From positions 1-45,747 of the forward strand of contig NZ_RQYN01000020.1 of NCBI RefSeq assembly GCF_003860135.1: DNA of 45,747 nucleotides. Reading direction: 5' to 3'. The notes beneath the pieces were generated by a model that saw nothing but the letters and a program-made list of their open reading frames with translations, was not told the DNA's origin and did no database searches. The position numbers and the translations under genes were made by a program. This DNA comes from Tannerella forsythia. Its GTDB lineage: Bacteria; Bacteroidota; Bacteroidia; Bacteroidales; Tannerellaceae. How positions within the stretch are numbered: the first letter of the stretch is position 1; the number at the start of each line of letters is the position of its first letter. Shown piece after piece: positions 7,461 through 16,169 of this stretch.

Positions 7461-9629
7461 ATGGTGAAGAAAACAGGAATAGTCTTTTTGCTTTCGCTAC
7501 TCGCGGCAGGGGGCGTCAGCGCGCAGCAGCGGGTGGAACTGCGAGGGATTACGGACGGAAAGTTCAGCCAGTCAACGGCCGACGGCGGGCTGCGTACAAT
7601 GGCCGACGGAGTACATTATACGGCTATGAATAAGGAGCGGACGATGATTGTCAAATACGACTATCGCACGGGTAAACCGGTCGATACGCTCTTTCATACC
7701 CAAACGGCGCGTGAATGTACGTTCGATGATTTTCAGGGCTACCAAGTGAGCCCGACCGGACACCGTATCCTGATCTGGCGCGAGACGGAGCCGATCTATC
7801 GTCGCTCGTTCAAGGCGCAGACTTACGCCTACGATGTGCGTCGCAATATGGTGAAACCGCTGAACGATTCGGGAGCCAAAGTGATGATTCCGACCTTCTC
7901 GCCCGACGGACGGATGTGTGCTTACGTGGTCGATAACAATATATGGGTGAAAAAATTCGATTACGATACGGAAGTGCAGGTCACGAAAGACGGCGTGCCG
8001 AACAAGGTCATCAACGGTGCTACGGACTGGGTCTATGAAGAAGAATTCAGCGTGACGAATCTGATGAGCTGGTCGTCCGACAGCCAATATCTGGCATACG
8101 TGCGTTCCGACGAGTCGGAGGTGCCGGAATACGCCATGCATATCTATGGTGACGGCTATTATCCGGGCACGTATAACTATAAATACCCGAAGGCCGGCGA
8201 AAAGAATTCCCGCATCACGCTTCATTCCTACAGCATTGAGACGAAAGATATCAAAACGATTCCGGTACCGGTCGATGCCGACGGCTACATCCCGCGCATC
8301 GCTTTTACTGCCGACCCCGACCAGTTGGCCGTGATGACGCTCAATCGTCATCAGAACATCTTCAGCATGTATTATGCGAATCCGAAGAGCAGTATCTGCA
8401 AACAGATCCTCAAGGAAGAAAGCGATACGTATATCGATTCCAACTGGCTCAATGAGCTGAAGTTTACGAACAACGGCTTCTTGTATGTGAGCGAGAAAGA
8501 CGGTTATGCGCATATTTATCAGTATGCGGCAACGGGTGTAGAACAGCGTCAGGTGACGAAGGGTAACTGGGATGTGACGCGGTTGATCGGTATCGACGAA
8601 GCCACAAACACGGTCTATTACGAGTCGGCCGAAGAAAGTCCGTTGCGCCGGGCGGTGTACAAGGTGGATGCCAAAGGTGTGAAAACTCGCCTGACGAAGC
8701 AGGAAGGAACGAACAGCGCATCGTTCAGTGCCAACTTCGCCTATTATGTGAACCGATACTCCAGTGCTCGCACGCCGACCGTCATCACCGTGAACGAAAC
8801 GAAGACGGGCAAGACGTTGCGGACGCTCGAAGATAATGCGTCGTTGAAGGAAACGCTGCAAGCCACGGCTTATTCGCCGAAGGAGTTTATCACCGTACAG
8901 ACCGCGTCGGGCTATGAGCTGAACGCGTGGATCGTGAAGCCTGCCGGCTTTGACCCGTCGAAGAAGTATCCGGTCATGATGTTTCAATACAGCGGCCCCA
9001 ATTCGCAATCGGTATTAGACCGCTACGAGTTCGGATGGGAGCAGTATCTGGCGGCAAACGGCGTGATCTGCGTCTGTGTCGACGGACGAGGCACCGGAGC
9101 GCGTGGTGAGACATTCCGCAAATGTACTTACCTCAAGCTCGGCGAGCTGGAGTCGAGAGATCAGGTCGAGGCCGCGCAGGCGCTGGCCAAGCTGCCCTAT
9201 GTGGACGGCAGCCGGATGGCCATCTGGGGCTGGAGCTTTGGCGGATACAATACGCTGATGGCGCTGAGCACCGGCAACGGCACCTTCAAAGCCGGTATCG
9301 CCGTTGCGCCGCCTACCGACTGGCGCTACTACGATACGGTTTATACCGAACGATTCATGCGTACACCGAAAGAAAATGCGAACGGTTACAATACTACATC
9401 GCCCATCTTGCTGGCCAAAGATTTGCAGGGCAAGCTGCTGCTGATCCACGGCACGGCCGACGATAACGTACACTTCAAGCAGACGATGGACTATGCCGAG
9501 GCACTCGTGCAGGCCGGCAAACAGTTCGACATGCATATCTACCGAGATCGCGATCACGGCATCTACGGCGGCAATACGCGCTACCATCTATACACGAAGA
9601 TGACGAACTTTGTGCTGGAAAATCTGTAA
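7461..9629 (+). CDS. dpp4: Dipeptidyl peptidase IV (S9B serine peptidase)
   Basis: 722 residues from the ATG at 7461, close to the 723 I recall for the P. gingivalis enzyme. A signal peptide (MVKKTGIVFLL..., cleavage after VSA at residue 21) precedes a beta-propeller and a C-terminal alpha/beta hydrolase domain. The double-Glu substrate motif is DWVYEEEF (Glu193/Glu194). The catalytic triad is Ser592 in GWSFGGY, an Asp in HGTADDNVHF (residue 667/668) and His699 in RDHGIYGG. The enzyme removes X-Pro dipeptides from peptide N-termini in the periplasm or at the surface, which suits an amino-acid-fermenting life style. Its TAA overlaps the ATG of lipA by one base, so the two are probably translated from one mRNA. 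Confidence 0.96.
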   Translation: MVKKTGIVFLLSLLAAGGVSAQQRVELRGITDGKFSQSTADGGLRTMADGVHYTAMNKERTMIVKYDYRTGKPVDTLFHTQTARECTFDDFQGYQVSPTGHRILIWRETEPIYRRSFKAQTYAYDVRRNMVKPLNDSGAKVMIPTFSPDGRMCAYVVDNNIWVKKFDYDTEVQVTKDGVPNKVINGATDWVYEEEFSVTNLMSWSSDSQYLAYVRSDESEVPEYAMHIYGDGYYPGTYNYKYPKAGEKNSRITLHSYSIETKDIKTIPVPVDADGYIPRIAFTADPDQLAVMTLNRHQNIFSMYYANPKSSICKQILKEESDTYIDSNWLNELKFTNNGFLYVSEKDGYAHIYQYAATGVEQRQVTKGNWDVTRLIGIDEATNTVYYESAEESPLRRAVYKVDAKGVKTRLTKQEGTNSASFSANFAYYVNRYSSARTPTVITVNETKTGKTLRTLEDNASLKETLQATAYSPKEFITVQTASGYELNAWIVKPAGFDPSKKYPVMMFQYSGPNSQSVLDRYEFGWEQYLAANGVICVCVDGRGTGARGETFRKCTYLKLGELESRDQVEAAQALAKLPYVDGSRMAIWGWSFGGYNTLMALSTGNGTFKAGIAVAPPTDWRYYDTVYTERFMRTPKENANGYNTTSPILLAKDLQGKLLLIHGTADDNVHFKQTMDYAEALVQAGKQFDMHIYRDRDHGIYGGNTRYHLYTKMTNFVLENL

Positions 9630-10480
9630 TGAGCACTTACCTTCGGAAGCCCGACTGGCTGAAAATACGTTTGCAGGGAAACGAACAGTTTCGCCGAACG
9701 AAAGAAATCGTCGAGTCGCATTGTCTCCATACGATCTGTACGAGCGGCAAATGTCCCAATCAGGGCGAGTGCTGGAGTCGCGGCACGGCTACTTTTATGA
9801 TCGGCGGCGATATCTGTACGCGCTCGTGCCGTTTCTGCAATACCTTGACGGGTAAGCCCCGGCCGCTCAACCCGGACGAACCGGCACAGGTGGCCGAGAG
9901 CATTCGCCTGATGAAGTTGCGGCATGCCGTCGTCACGTCGGTCGACCGGGACGATCTGCCCGATCTCGGAGCACAGCACTGGGTGCAGACCATCCGGCGT
10001 ATCAAAGAAATCAATCCGCGGACGACACTCGAAGTGCTGATCCCCGACTTTCAGGGGCGGACGGAGCTCGTCGATCAGGTGATCGATGCGTCGCCCGAAG
10101 TCATCTCGCATAATCTCGAAACGGTGCGCCGCCTCACGCCTCAAGTACGCAGCGCGGCACGTTACGAAGTAAGCCTGTCGGTATTGAAACGCATTGCCGA
10201 GCGGGGACTGTGTGCCAAGACGGGCATCATGGTCGGGCTGGGCGAGACGGTAGCCGAGGTAGAGGAACTGATGGACGACGCCTGCGCCGTGGGCGTATCG
10301 GCACTGACGATCGGGCAGTACCTGCAACCTTCGCGCAAGAACTTGCCGGTGACGGAATACGTCACTCCCGCGCAATTCGAAGCTTATCGTGAAATGGCCC
10401 TCTCAAAAGGTTTTCGCTCGGTCGAGAGTGCGCCGTTAGTGCGTTCGTCGTACCATGCCGAGCGCGTGCTTGAAGAATGA
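9629..10480 (+). CDS. lipA: Lipoyl synthase
   Basis: 283 residues. It shows the two cysteine sets of LipA: CTSGKCPNQGEC for the auxiliary 4Fe-4S cluster that donates sulfur, and CTRSCRFC (CX3CX2C) for the radical SAM cluster. The C-terminal RSSYHAE motif, which helps bind the auxiliary cluster, is present. LipA inserts two sulfur atoms into octanoyl groups on lipoyl domains of 2-oxoacid dehydrogenases and the glycine cleavage H protein, in the cytoplasm. The start codon overlaps the dpp4 stop (TAATG). Pairing of lipA with a peptidase gene has no obvious functional logic; it is an operon arrangement only. Confidence 0.97.
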   Translation: MSTYLRKPDWLKIRLQGNEQFRRTKEIVESHCLHTICTSGKCPNQGECWSRGTATFMIGGDICTRSCRFCNTLTGKPRPLNPDEPAQVAESIRLMKLRHAVVTSVDRDDLPDLGAQHWVQTIRRIKEINPRTTLEVLIPDFQGRTELVDQVIDASPEVISHNLETVRRLTPQVRSAARYEVSLSVLKRIAERGLCAKTGIMVGLGETVAEVEELMDDACAVGVSALTIGQYLQPSRKNLPVTEYVTPAQFEAYREMALSKGFRSVESAPLVRSSYHAERVLEE

Positions 10481-10529
10481 ACGTTCCTATTCGCAACAAA
10501 GCCCCCCTATACATTGTTATATATACAGC

Positions 10530-11738
10530 ATGGAACAAATTACCCGCATAAAGAACAGCATGGATATCCGTAACGGTCTGAATAATCAGGCCGTCGGGTT
10601 GTTGCCGTTGCTGTTGCTCATGTTTCTGAACAATTTCTACACATACATCGTCTCGTTCGTTATCGCAGGGGTGTTCTGTGTGGTCAGCTGTTTTACGTTT
10701 TGGGGACTGTTTCGCGGCAGGAAGTATCAGTTTATGCTTTTACCTACAGCCATTACGCTGGTGCTCTATTCGCTCTTCCTCTTCTTGCGCCTCGAACCGG
10801 TCTTGTATCTGCATTCGCCGCTCATTACCGAATGGCTATTGGTTGCCGTCTTGTCGGTGATCGGCTTTTTGAAGCGCCCGATCGTCGGTTGGGTACGTAA
10901 ATCGAATCGTCCGGCCTTGAAGCGCGCTCCGTTGCGAACGGCTTTGAACGAGTTCTTTTTTGTGGCGCATATCGCTCAGAACGTCTATACGCTGCATCTG
11001 TTTATCCTTCTGTTCTATATGATTCTCCCCGAAAGTTACCAGCATATCTGGGTTGAACGGCTGCTTTACCGTGAGGCAGCCTTGTTTATCGGCTTGGGGA
11101 TTATCGCCTACGAGCAGATTCGCGTTTCGATGATGAAGCAGGGGCTGGCGGAAGAGAAATGGTTGCCCGTGCTTGATAAGAAAGGCAAAGTGATCGGACG
11201 GATTGCTTATTCGGTCAGCCTCACCTCGCAGGCGCGGCATTATTGTCATCCGGTGGTGCGCATTGCCGTGGTATATGACGGGATGCTCTACCTCGTCAAA
11301 CGCAGTTCTGTTCAGCCAGTCTCGCCCGAAGCGCTCGATCATCCGTTTTACGGGTACGTGCTTTTCAAGCAGACATTCGATCAGACCGTCCGCGAGCTGC
11401 TGGGGAGTTCGTTAGCCAAGAGCGAAGCCAAGCCGCATTTCCTCGTTCGCTATCCGTTCGAGAATGAACGGGTGACACAGCTCGTATCGTTGTACGTGCT
11501 GACCTTGCATTCCGAAGAAGCTTTCGTGAACTATGTAAAAACGGCCGAAGGGAAGTTATGGACACCCCGTCAGATCGAAGAGAACCTGCAACAGGGACTT
11601 TTCAGCGAATACTTCGAGAAGGAGTATGCCTATTTGCAACATACCGTATTGCTGGCCGAACAATATACGGCCAAGCGCGAGCAGCCGGTCGAGGTATCGA
11701 CCGAGACGGAGCCGGTTACCGTTTCGCCAACTCGATAA
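10530..11738 (+). CDS. Membrane protein with C-terminal degenerate Nudix-like domain
   Basis: 402 residues if started at the ATG at 10530; an in-frame upstream ATG at 10455 would overlap lipA by 26 nt and adds a polar stretch, so it is less likely. Residues about 20-230 hold some five to seven hydrophobic segments. The soluble C-terminal part (about 235-385) reads like a Nudix fold: GRIAYSVSLTSQ, VVRIAVVYDGMLYLVKRS, then YVLFKQTFDQTVRELLG and QLVSLYVLTLHSEE. The catalytic Nudix box (GX5EX7REUXEEXGU) is not intact; only REL remains. The family is not recognised and the function unknown. The last 23 bases overlap the convergent gene at 11716. Confidence 0.7.
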   Translation: MEQITRIKNSMDIRNGLNNQAVGLLPLLLLMFLNNFYTYIVSFVIAGVFCVVSCFTFWGLFRGRKYQFMLLPTAITLVLYSLFLFLRLEPVLYLHSPLITEWLLVAVLSVIGFLKRPIVGWVRKSNRPALKRAPLRTALNEFFFVAHIAQNVYTLHLFILLFYMILPESYQHIWVERLLYREAALFIGLGIIAYEQIRVSMMKQGLAEEKWLPVLDKKGKVIGRIAYSVSLTSQARHYCHPVVRIAVVYDGMLYLVKRSSVQPVSPEALDHPFYGYVLFKQTFDQTVRELLGSSLAKSEAKPHFLVRYPFENERVTQLVSLYVLTLHSEEAFVNYVKTAEGKLWTPRQIEENLQQGLFSEYFEKEYAYLQHTVLLAEQYTAKREQPVEVSTETEPVTVSPTR

Positions 11739-12210
11739 TCTCCATATCGCGGATGTCTGCCCCGTCGATGACGAAGCGCATCAACGTGCGCACCGTATGA
11801 AAGCCGCTTTTTCCGGCCGCTCCGGGGTTCAGGCATAGACAATTCAAACGTTTGTCGAACATTACTTTGAGGATATGGGAATGTCCACAGACGAACAGTT
11901 GTGGCTTCGTCTCGTACAGCTCGGCGCGTATGGCCGGCTCGTAACGTCCCGGGTAGCCGCCGATATGGGTCATCATGACGGACACGTCCTCGATCGTGAA
12001 GTGAAGCGTCTTCGGGTACATCTGTCGCACGGGGTAGCCGTCGATGTTGCCGCAGACAGCGCGCAGCGGGCGTATCGCCGAGAGTTGCAACGCCACATCG
12101 GCCGAACCGATATCGCCCGCGTGCCAAATCTCGTCGCACGAAGCGAAGTAGGTTGCGTATTTCTCATCCCACCATCCGTGGGTATCCGAAAGTAATCCGA
12201 TCGTTTGCAT
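11716..12210 (-). CDS. YfcE/MJ0936-type metallophosphoesterase
   Basis: 164 residues, normal for this small calcineurin-like family. Metal ligands are visible in order: SDTHG (Asp9, His11), HAGDIG, GNID, the THIGG histidine, and the pair in CGHSH. Family members are cytoplasmic phosphodiesterases that need Mn or a similar ion; the natural substrate is usually unknown. It lies 20 nt downstream of the PCMD lipoprotein gene on the same strand and is probably co-transcribed. Its 3' end overlaps the opposite-strand membrane protein gene by 23 nt. Confidence 0.93.
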   Translation of the reverse strand: MQTIGLLSDTHGWWDEKYATYFASCDEIWHAGDIGSADVALQLSAIRPLRAVCGNIDGYPVRQMYPKTLHFTIEDVSVMMTHIGGYPGRYEPAIRAELYETKPQLFVCGHSHILKVMFDKRLNCLCLNPGAAGKSGFHTVRTLMRFVIDGADIRDMEIIELAKR

Positions 12211-12230
12211 TAAGAGGAAAAAGATATAAG

Positions 12231-13313
12231 TTACTCACAAGCAATTTCTACTTCGTCGATATAAAGTGTGCTGCCGGGAGCGCCGCTGAACGTCGCTCCT
12301 GCGATGCTCGACGTAAAGACGACCGCCAGATTGTAGACGCCGTTGCGCAGCTTCGCCGCATCGATGGTTTTGCCTTCGCGCGTGATGAACGGGAGCCTGA
12401 AATGTGTCCACTCGTCCGTCTCTTTCTGATCTTCGACGACGGCGGCGCAGACAACGTTCGGATGCGTCAGGATATTCGTACCGTCGAGGGTTTTGAGTGT
12501 CTCGTCCGTCTCATACAGCACGGCATAGAAATGACAGCGGTCGGTGATTGCCGTTTGTGTGGGTTGGCCATTCTGATAATACGTTGTCCCTGCCTTGTAT
12601 TTGTAATAGCCCGAAAAATAAAGCGGCCGACGGTAGAACGGCAATCCGAAGCGCGTTGCTTTGAGCGGGCTGCTGAGCGCACTCAGGAGATCGAATGTAC
12701 CGATAAACAGGTTTCCTGCGGCAATCGGCATGCCGGCAAGCGCGCCGAAGCTGCCGGTGCTGCGTGTCGTCAGGCGCGCGCATCGACCTGTATATCCATC
12801 GGCTGACTGGGTGGTGGGATAGTCGTCGGGGATTTGCGCGTTGCCTGTCATGGCAAACCCGAGGTTTCCGCTGGCCCACTCCATCGAGACACGTCCGTTT
12901 TGCTTCTCGGCAAAAATGTAGAAGCGGCCGCTCTTTTCGGCCACCGTATCTTCGAAATGATACTTTGTCGGCAGTTCATCGACCACGAACGAGACGGTGT
13001 ACGTTTTTTTCCACTGCCCGTCTTGCGATGTGACGGTGTATGTCTGAGGCGTAGAGAAGTCGCGGGTTGTACCTCCGGCAGGTTCGATGGTGGCACCGTC
13101 GGACAGCGTGAACGAAAGCGTTTGCCGGGTCAGGTCCGCATTGGCTTCTACGAAGAGCGTGATTTTATCGTTTTCGATGATCGGTTCACGCTTGAGAAGA
13201 GACGTCTCGGCAAGGGTGCATGTCAGGATGTCGGCTTCCGCGTTCGGCAGCTCGTCGCGCAGACAGCCGGTCGATAAGAGCAGAAGTATCAGTAGGAAAA
13301 AGAATTGTTTCAT
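12231..13313 (-). CDS. PCMD-type (putative carbohydrate metabolism domain) lipoprotein
   Basis: 360 residues. The lipobox is LLSTGC (Cys17), followed by LRDEL; a basic residue and two acidic residues just after the Cys resemble Bacteroidota lipoprotein surface-export signals, so surface exposure is plausible. Residues about 40-115 look like an Ig/DUF-type beta domain (LTRQTLSFTLSDGATI, TYTVTSQDGQWKKTYTV). Residues about 120-360 match the PCMD beta-sandwich family (GCARLTTRSTG-like stretch, FSGYYKYKAGTTYYQ, FTSSIAGATFSGAPGSTLYIDEVEI). Such proteins are common in Bacteroidota and thought to bind glycans, although no enzymatic role is established. The upstream 41-bp repeat array lies within 120 nt of the start. 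Confidence 0.85.
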   Translation of the reverse strand: MKQFFFLLILLLLSTGCLRDELPNAEADILTCTLAETSLLKREPIIENDKITLFVEANADLTRQTLSFTLSDGATIEPAGGTTRDFSTPQTYTVTSQDGQWKKTYTVSFVVDELPTKYHFEDTVAEKSGRFYIFAEKQNGRVSMEWASGNLGFAMTGNAQIPDDYPTTQSADGYTGRCARLTTRSTGSFGALAGMPIAAGNLFIGTFDLLSALSSPLKATRFGLPFYRRPLYFSGYYKYKAGTTYYQNGQPTQTAITDRCHFYAVLYETDETLKTLDGTNILTHPNVVCAAVVEDQKETDEWTHFRLPFITREGKTIDAAKLRNGVYNLAVVFTSSIAGATFSGAPGSTLYIDEVEIACE

Positions 13314-13432
13314 CTTGTTTTATCGAGGAATAAGCGAGGACAAAAGTAGAAGAAATCTTTTCCAAATCCAAGTGGTTGAACGAAAAAACATCGTCTCTTC
13401 GCAGATATCCGGAATGCTTCCAGCAGTGCTCG

Positions 13433-13670
13433 GGAATCTCCCGTTGTGCCGAGAAGTCTTCGAGCAATGTTTTAGAATCTCTCGTTGTGCTGAGAGGTCT
13501 TCAAGCAATGCTTGGGAATCTCTCGTTATGCCGAGAAGTCTTCGAGCAATGTTTTAGAATCTTTCGTTGTGCCGAGAAGTCTTCGAGCAATGCTCGGGAA
13601 TCTCCCGTTATGCCGAGAGGTCTTCGAGCAGTGCTTGGGAATCTTCCGTTGTGCCGGGAGTTTTTCAAAC
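13433..13670. repeat. Tandem array of 41-bp palindrome-rich units (5 full, 1 partial)
   Basis: Units begin with GGAATC or AGAATC at 13433, 13474, 13515, 13556 and 13597, each 41 bp, with a truncated sixth at 13638-13670. A degenerate fragment precedes 13433. Each unit packs short palindromes side by side: GAAGTCTTC, CGAGCAATGCTCG and CGGGAATCTCCCG (with variants). Copies differ at a few positions in alternating fashion, so neighbours are not identical. There are no spacers, so it is not CRISPR. Confidence 0.9.
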
Positions 13671-13671
13671 A

Positions 13672-13709
13672 AAACGACACCGGAAGCGTCCCCCCCCCCG
13701 GTGCCGTTT
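13672..13709 (-). terminator. Terminator-like hairpin after the aspartate aminotransferase gene, with G10 loop
   Basis: On the minus strand AAACGGCACCGG pairs with CCGGTGTCGTTT (12 bp, one G-T pair), followed by TGTTTG. The loop contains ten G in a row (C10 at 13690-13699 on the plus strand). It starts 18 nt past the stop at 13727. Confidence 0.65.
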
Positions 13710-13726
13710 GATGATTGGGCTTTAAC

Positions 13727-14920
13727 TTATTTCAGTTTCGCCAGTGCTTCGGTGATGCGACGCATCGCCTCGGTCAGGTTCTCGTCCGAGGTGGCGTATG
13801 AGAGGCGGATGCATTCGGGGGCACCGAATGAGTCGCCACCTACCGTAGCCACATGGGCTACTTCGAGCAGATACATCGCCAGATCGGCCGCGTTCTTTAC
13901 GGTTCGTTCGCCGGCGCTTTTGCCGAAGTAGCTGCTCACATCGGGGAAAATATAAAAAGCTCCTTCAGGCACGGAGAGCTGAACGCCCGGAATCTCACGG
14001 CAGAGGCGGCAGATCAGATCGCGTCGGCGCATAAAGGCCTGTCGCATCTCCTCCACGCAACGCTGATCGCCGGCAAAAGCTTCTTTGGCGGCTTTCTGCG
14101 CGATGGAGCTGGCACCCGACGTATATTGTCCCTGCAATTTGTTCGTCGCCTTGGCAATCCACAGCGGCGCGGCGATGAATCCGATGCGCCAACCGGTCAT
14201 GGCGTACGCTTTCGATACGCCGTTGATGATTACGACCCGATCCTTTATCTCCGGAAACTGCGCGATACTCGCATGTTTCCCTACATAATTAATATGTTCG
14301 TAGATTTCGTCAGACAGTACGATGATGTTCGGATGTTTGACTAACACTTCTACGAGCGACTGAAGTTCTTCGCGGCTGTACACACTGCCGGTCGGGTTCG
14401 ACGGCGAACAGAGCATCAATGCCCGCGTGCGAGGCGTGATCGCCGCTTCGAGTTGTGCCGCTGTGATTTTGAAATCCTGATCGATACCGGCCGGAATGAT
14501 CACATTCGTGCCTTCGGCGAGTTTCACCATCTCCACATAGCTCACCCAGTAGGGAGCGGGCACGATCACCTCATCGCCCGGATTGATGATACTTAGCAGC
14601 GTATTGCAGACCGACTGTTTGGCTCCGTTCGATACGATGATCTGATCGACCGTGTAATCGAGACCGTTCTCGTTTTTCAGTTTGTCGACAATCGCTTTCC
14701 GCAAATCCATGTAACCGGGCACCGGCGAATAGAACGAGAAATTCTCGTCGATGGCTTTCTTGGCCGCCGCCTTGATATGATCGGGCGTAAAGAAATCCGG
14801 TTCGCCCACGCTCAGGTTAATGATGTCTACCCCCTGCGCTTTCAGTTCGCTACTTTTTTGCGACATGGCCAGCGTCGCCGATGTCGAAAGGCTGGCCAAA
14901 CGTGCTGATACTTGTTCCAT
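13727..14920 (-). CDS. aspC: Aspartate aminotransferase, class I fold
   Basis: 397 residues, typical of class I/Ib aspartate aminotransferases. Motifs include LSVGEPDF, SNGAKQSV, CSPSNPTGSVYS, LSDEIYEH and the PLP-lysine block SKAYAMTGWRIG; the conserved Arg that binds the substrate carboxylate lies near RLSYATSDE. It transfers amino groups between aspartate and 2-oxoglutarate in the cytoplasm. It follows ribBA on the same strand after 32 nt and is likely the last gene of the lptF/G-ribBA-aspC unit, ended by the hairpin at 13672-13709. Exact substrate range cannot be read from sequence. Confidence 0.93.
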   Translation of the reverse strand: MEQVSARLASLSTSATLAMSQKSSELKAQGVDIINLSVGEPDFFTPDHIKAAAKKAIDENFSFYSPVPGYMDLRKAIVDKLKNENGLDYTVDQIIVSNGAKQSVCNTLLSIINPGDEVIVPAPYWVSYVEMVKLAEGTNVIIPAGIDQDFKITAAQLEAAITPRTRALMLCSPSNPTGSVYSREELQSLVEVLVKHPNIIVLSDEIYEHINYVGKHASIAQFPEIKDRVVIINGVSKAYAMTGWRIGFIAAPLWIAKATNKLQGQYTSGASSIAQKAAKEAFAGDQRCVEEMRQAFMRRRDLICRLCREIPGVQLSVPEGAFYIFPDVSSYFGKSAGERTVKNAADLAMYLLEVAHVATVGGDSFGAPECIRLSYATSDENLTEAMRRITEALAKLK

Positions 14921-14952
14921 ATATCTGTATGTTTTTCAATAGAATGATTCTG

Positions 14953-16164
14953 CTATTTAATGTTCTGCAATTGATGTCCCATACGCTCTTTCTTGGTACG
15001 CATGTAAAACTCGTTATGCTCGTTGGGCGGCACCTCGATCGGGATGTTTTCGACTACTTCCAGCCCGTATGCTTCCAACCCGACACGTTTGACGGGGTTG
15101 TTCGTCATCAGGCGCATCTTCGTCACGCCGATCTGACGCAATATCTGCGCTCCCACACCATAGTCGCGCTCGTCGGCCTGATGGCAGAGCTTCAAGTTGG
15201 CCTCGACCGTGTCCAGACCTTCTTCTTGCAGCTTATATGCGTGAATCTTGTCCATCAGCCCGATACCGCGCCCTTCCTGATTCAGGTAGAGCACCACTCC
15301 TTTACCTTCCTGCTCAATGAGGCGCATGGCCTTGTGCAGTTGCTCGCCGCAATCGCATCGCATCGAGCTGAAGATATCGCCTGTCATGCACGACGAGTGT
15401 ACGCGCACGAGTACCGGCTCGTCCGGTTTCAGTTCGCCTTTGACCAGCACCACATGTTCCGCCCCGTTGCTTTTTTGGCGGAAAGGAATGATGCGGAAAC
15501 GTCCGTGCTCGGTCGGAAGATCGGCTTCGACCCCCTTCTCTACGAGCGACTCCGTTCGGAGGCGGTAGGCAATCAGGTCGCGTATGGTGATGATTTTGAT
15601 GCCGAATTTTTTCGAGACTTTGATTAGTTCCGGCATACGCGCCATCGTCCCGTCTTCGTTCAGGATTTCGATCAGTGCCCCGGCCGGATAGAGCCCGGCC
15701 AGCCGTGCCATATCGACCGTGGCCTCGGTATGTCCCGCGCGGCGCAAGACTCCTCTTGAGCGTGCGCGTAACGGATTCACATGTCCCGGGCGTCCCAAGT
15801 CGGACGGCTTCGTAGCCGGGTCGGCAAGCGCCAGAATCGTTTGCGCCCGATCATGGATCGAGACGCCCGTCGTGCATCCTCCTCCCAGCTTGTCTACCGT
15901 AACGGTAAACGGCGTTTCGAGCATGGACGTATTATGAATCACCTGCATGTTCAGCTCCAATTCTTCGCACCGTTCTTCCGTAATCGGTGCGCAAAGTACG
16001 CCCCGGCCGTTAGCCAGCATAAAATTGACCTTCTCCGGAGTGATTTTCTCTGCGGCGATAATGAAATCCCCTTCGTTCTCCCGATCTTCGTCATCGACGA
16101 CGATCAGAAACTTCCCTTCGCGGAAATCTTCAATTGCTTCTTCAATCGTGTTCAATCGGTTCAT
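14953..16164 (-). CDS. ribBA: Bifunctional riboflavin enzyme RibBA
   Basis: 403 residues in two fused parts. The N-terminal part (about 1-200) is 3,4-dihydroxy-2-butanone-4-phosphate synthase: [29 protein letters not shown] and GHTEATVD are its acidic and phosphate-binding motifs. The C-terminal part (about 205-400) is GTP cyclohydrolase II with zinc cysteines in SSCMTGD and RCDCGEQL, then NQEGRGIGL and TNNPVKR. Together they make the two precursors of riboflavin from ribulose 5-phosphate and GTP. Only 5 nt separate it from the upstream permease gene, so there is no room for an FMN riboswitch directly in front. Confidence 0.97.
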   Translation of the reverse strand: MNRLNTIEEAIEDFREGKFLIVVDDEDRENEGDFIIAAEKITPEKVNFMLANGRGVLCAPITEERCEELELNMQVIHNTSMLETPFTVTVDKLGGGCTTGVSIHDRAQTILALADPATKPSDLGRPGHVNPLRARSRGVLRRAGHTEATVDMARLAGLYPAGALIEILNEDGTMARMPELIKVSKKFGIKIITIRDLIAYRLRTESLVEKGVEADLPTEHGRFRIIPFRQKSNGAEHVVLVKGELKPDEPVLVRVHSSCMTGDIFSSMRCDCGEQLHKAMRLIEQEGKGVVLYLNQEGRGIGLMDKIHAYKLQEEGLDTVEANLKLCHQADERDYGVGAQILRQIGVTKMRLMTNNPVKRVGLEAYGLEVVENIPIEVPPNEHNEFYMRTKKERMGHQLQNIK

Positions 16165-16169
16165 ATAGT

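Larger units (their letters stand above)
13314..13726. other. Intergenic region occupied by a repeat array and a terminator
   Basis: The gap between the aspartate aminotransferase stop and the lipoprotein start holds the 41-bp repeat array (13433-13670) and a terminator-like hairpin with a C10/G10 tract (13672-13709). The 120 nt next to the lipoprotein gene must hold its promoter; no exact TAnnTTTG box was identified. Confidence 0.7.

Noticed and set aside
7572-9008. Long minus-strand open frame (478 codons) opposite dpp4
   Set aside because: dpp4 has intact catalytic motifs on the plus strand; the antisense frame has no recognisable motif and reflects codon bias in GC-richer genes.
13433-13670. 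CRISPR array
   Set aside because: Units are contiguous and no unique spacers or cas genes are present; the same holds for 28519-28894.
13376-13711. Open frame of 111 codons through the 41-bp array (plus strand)
   Set aside because: It consists of the repeat itself; 41-bp units shift frame every copy and the openness follows from repeat composition. No start signal or family match.
14953-16169. FMN riboswitch upstream of ribBA
   Set aside because: Only five nt separate ribBA from the preceding gene, so no riboswitch fits there; the upstream gap at 18063-18134 is too short and lacks the expected conserved blocks.
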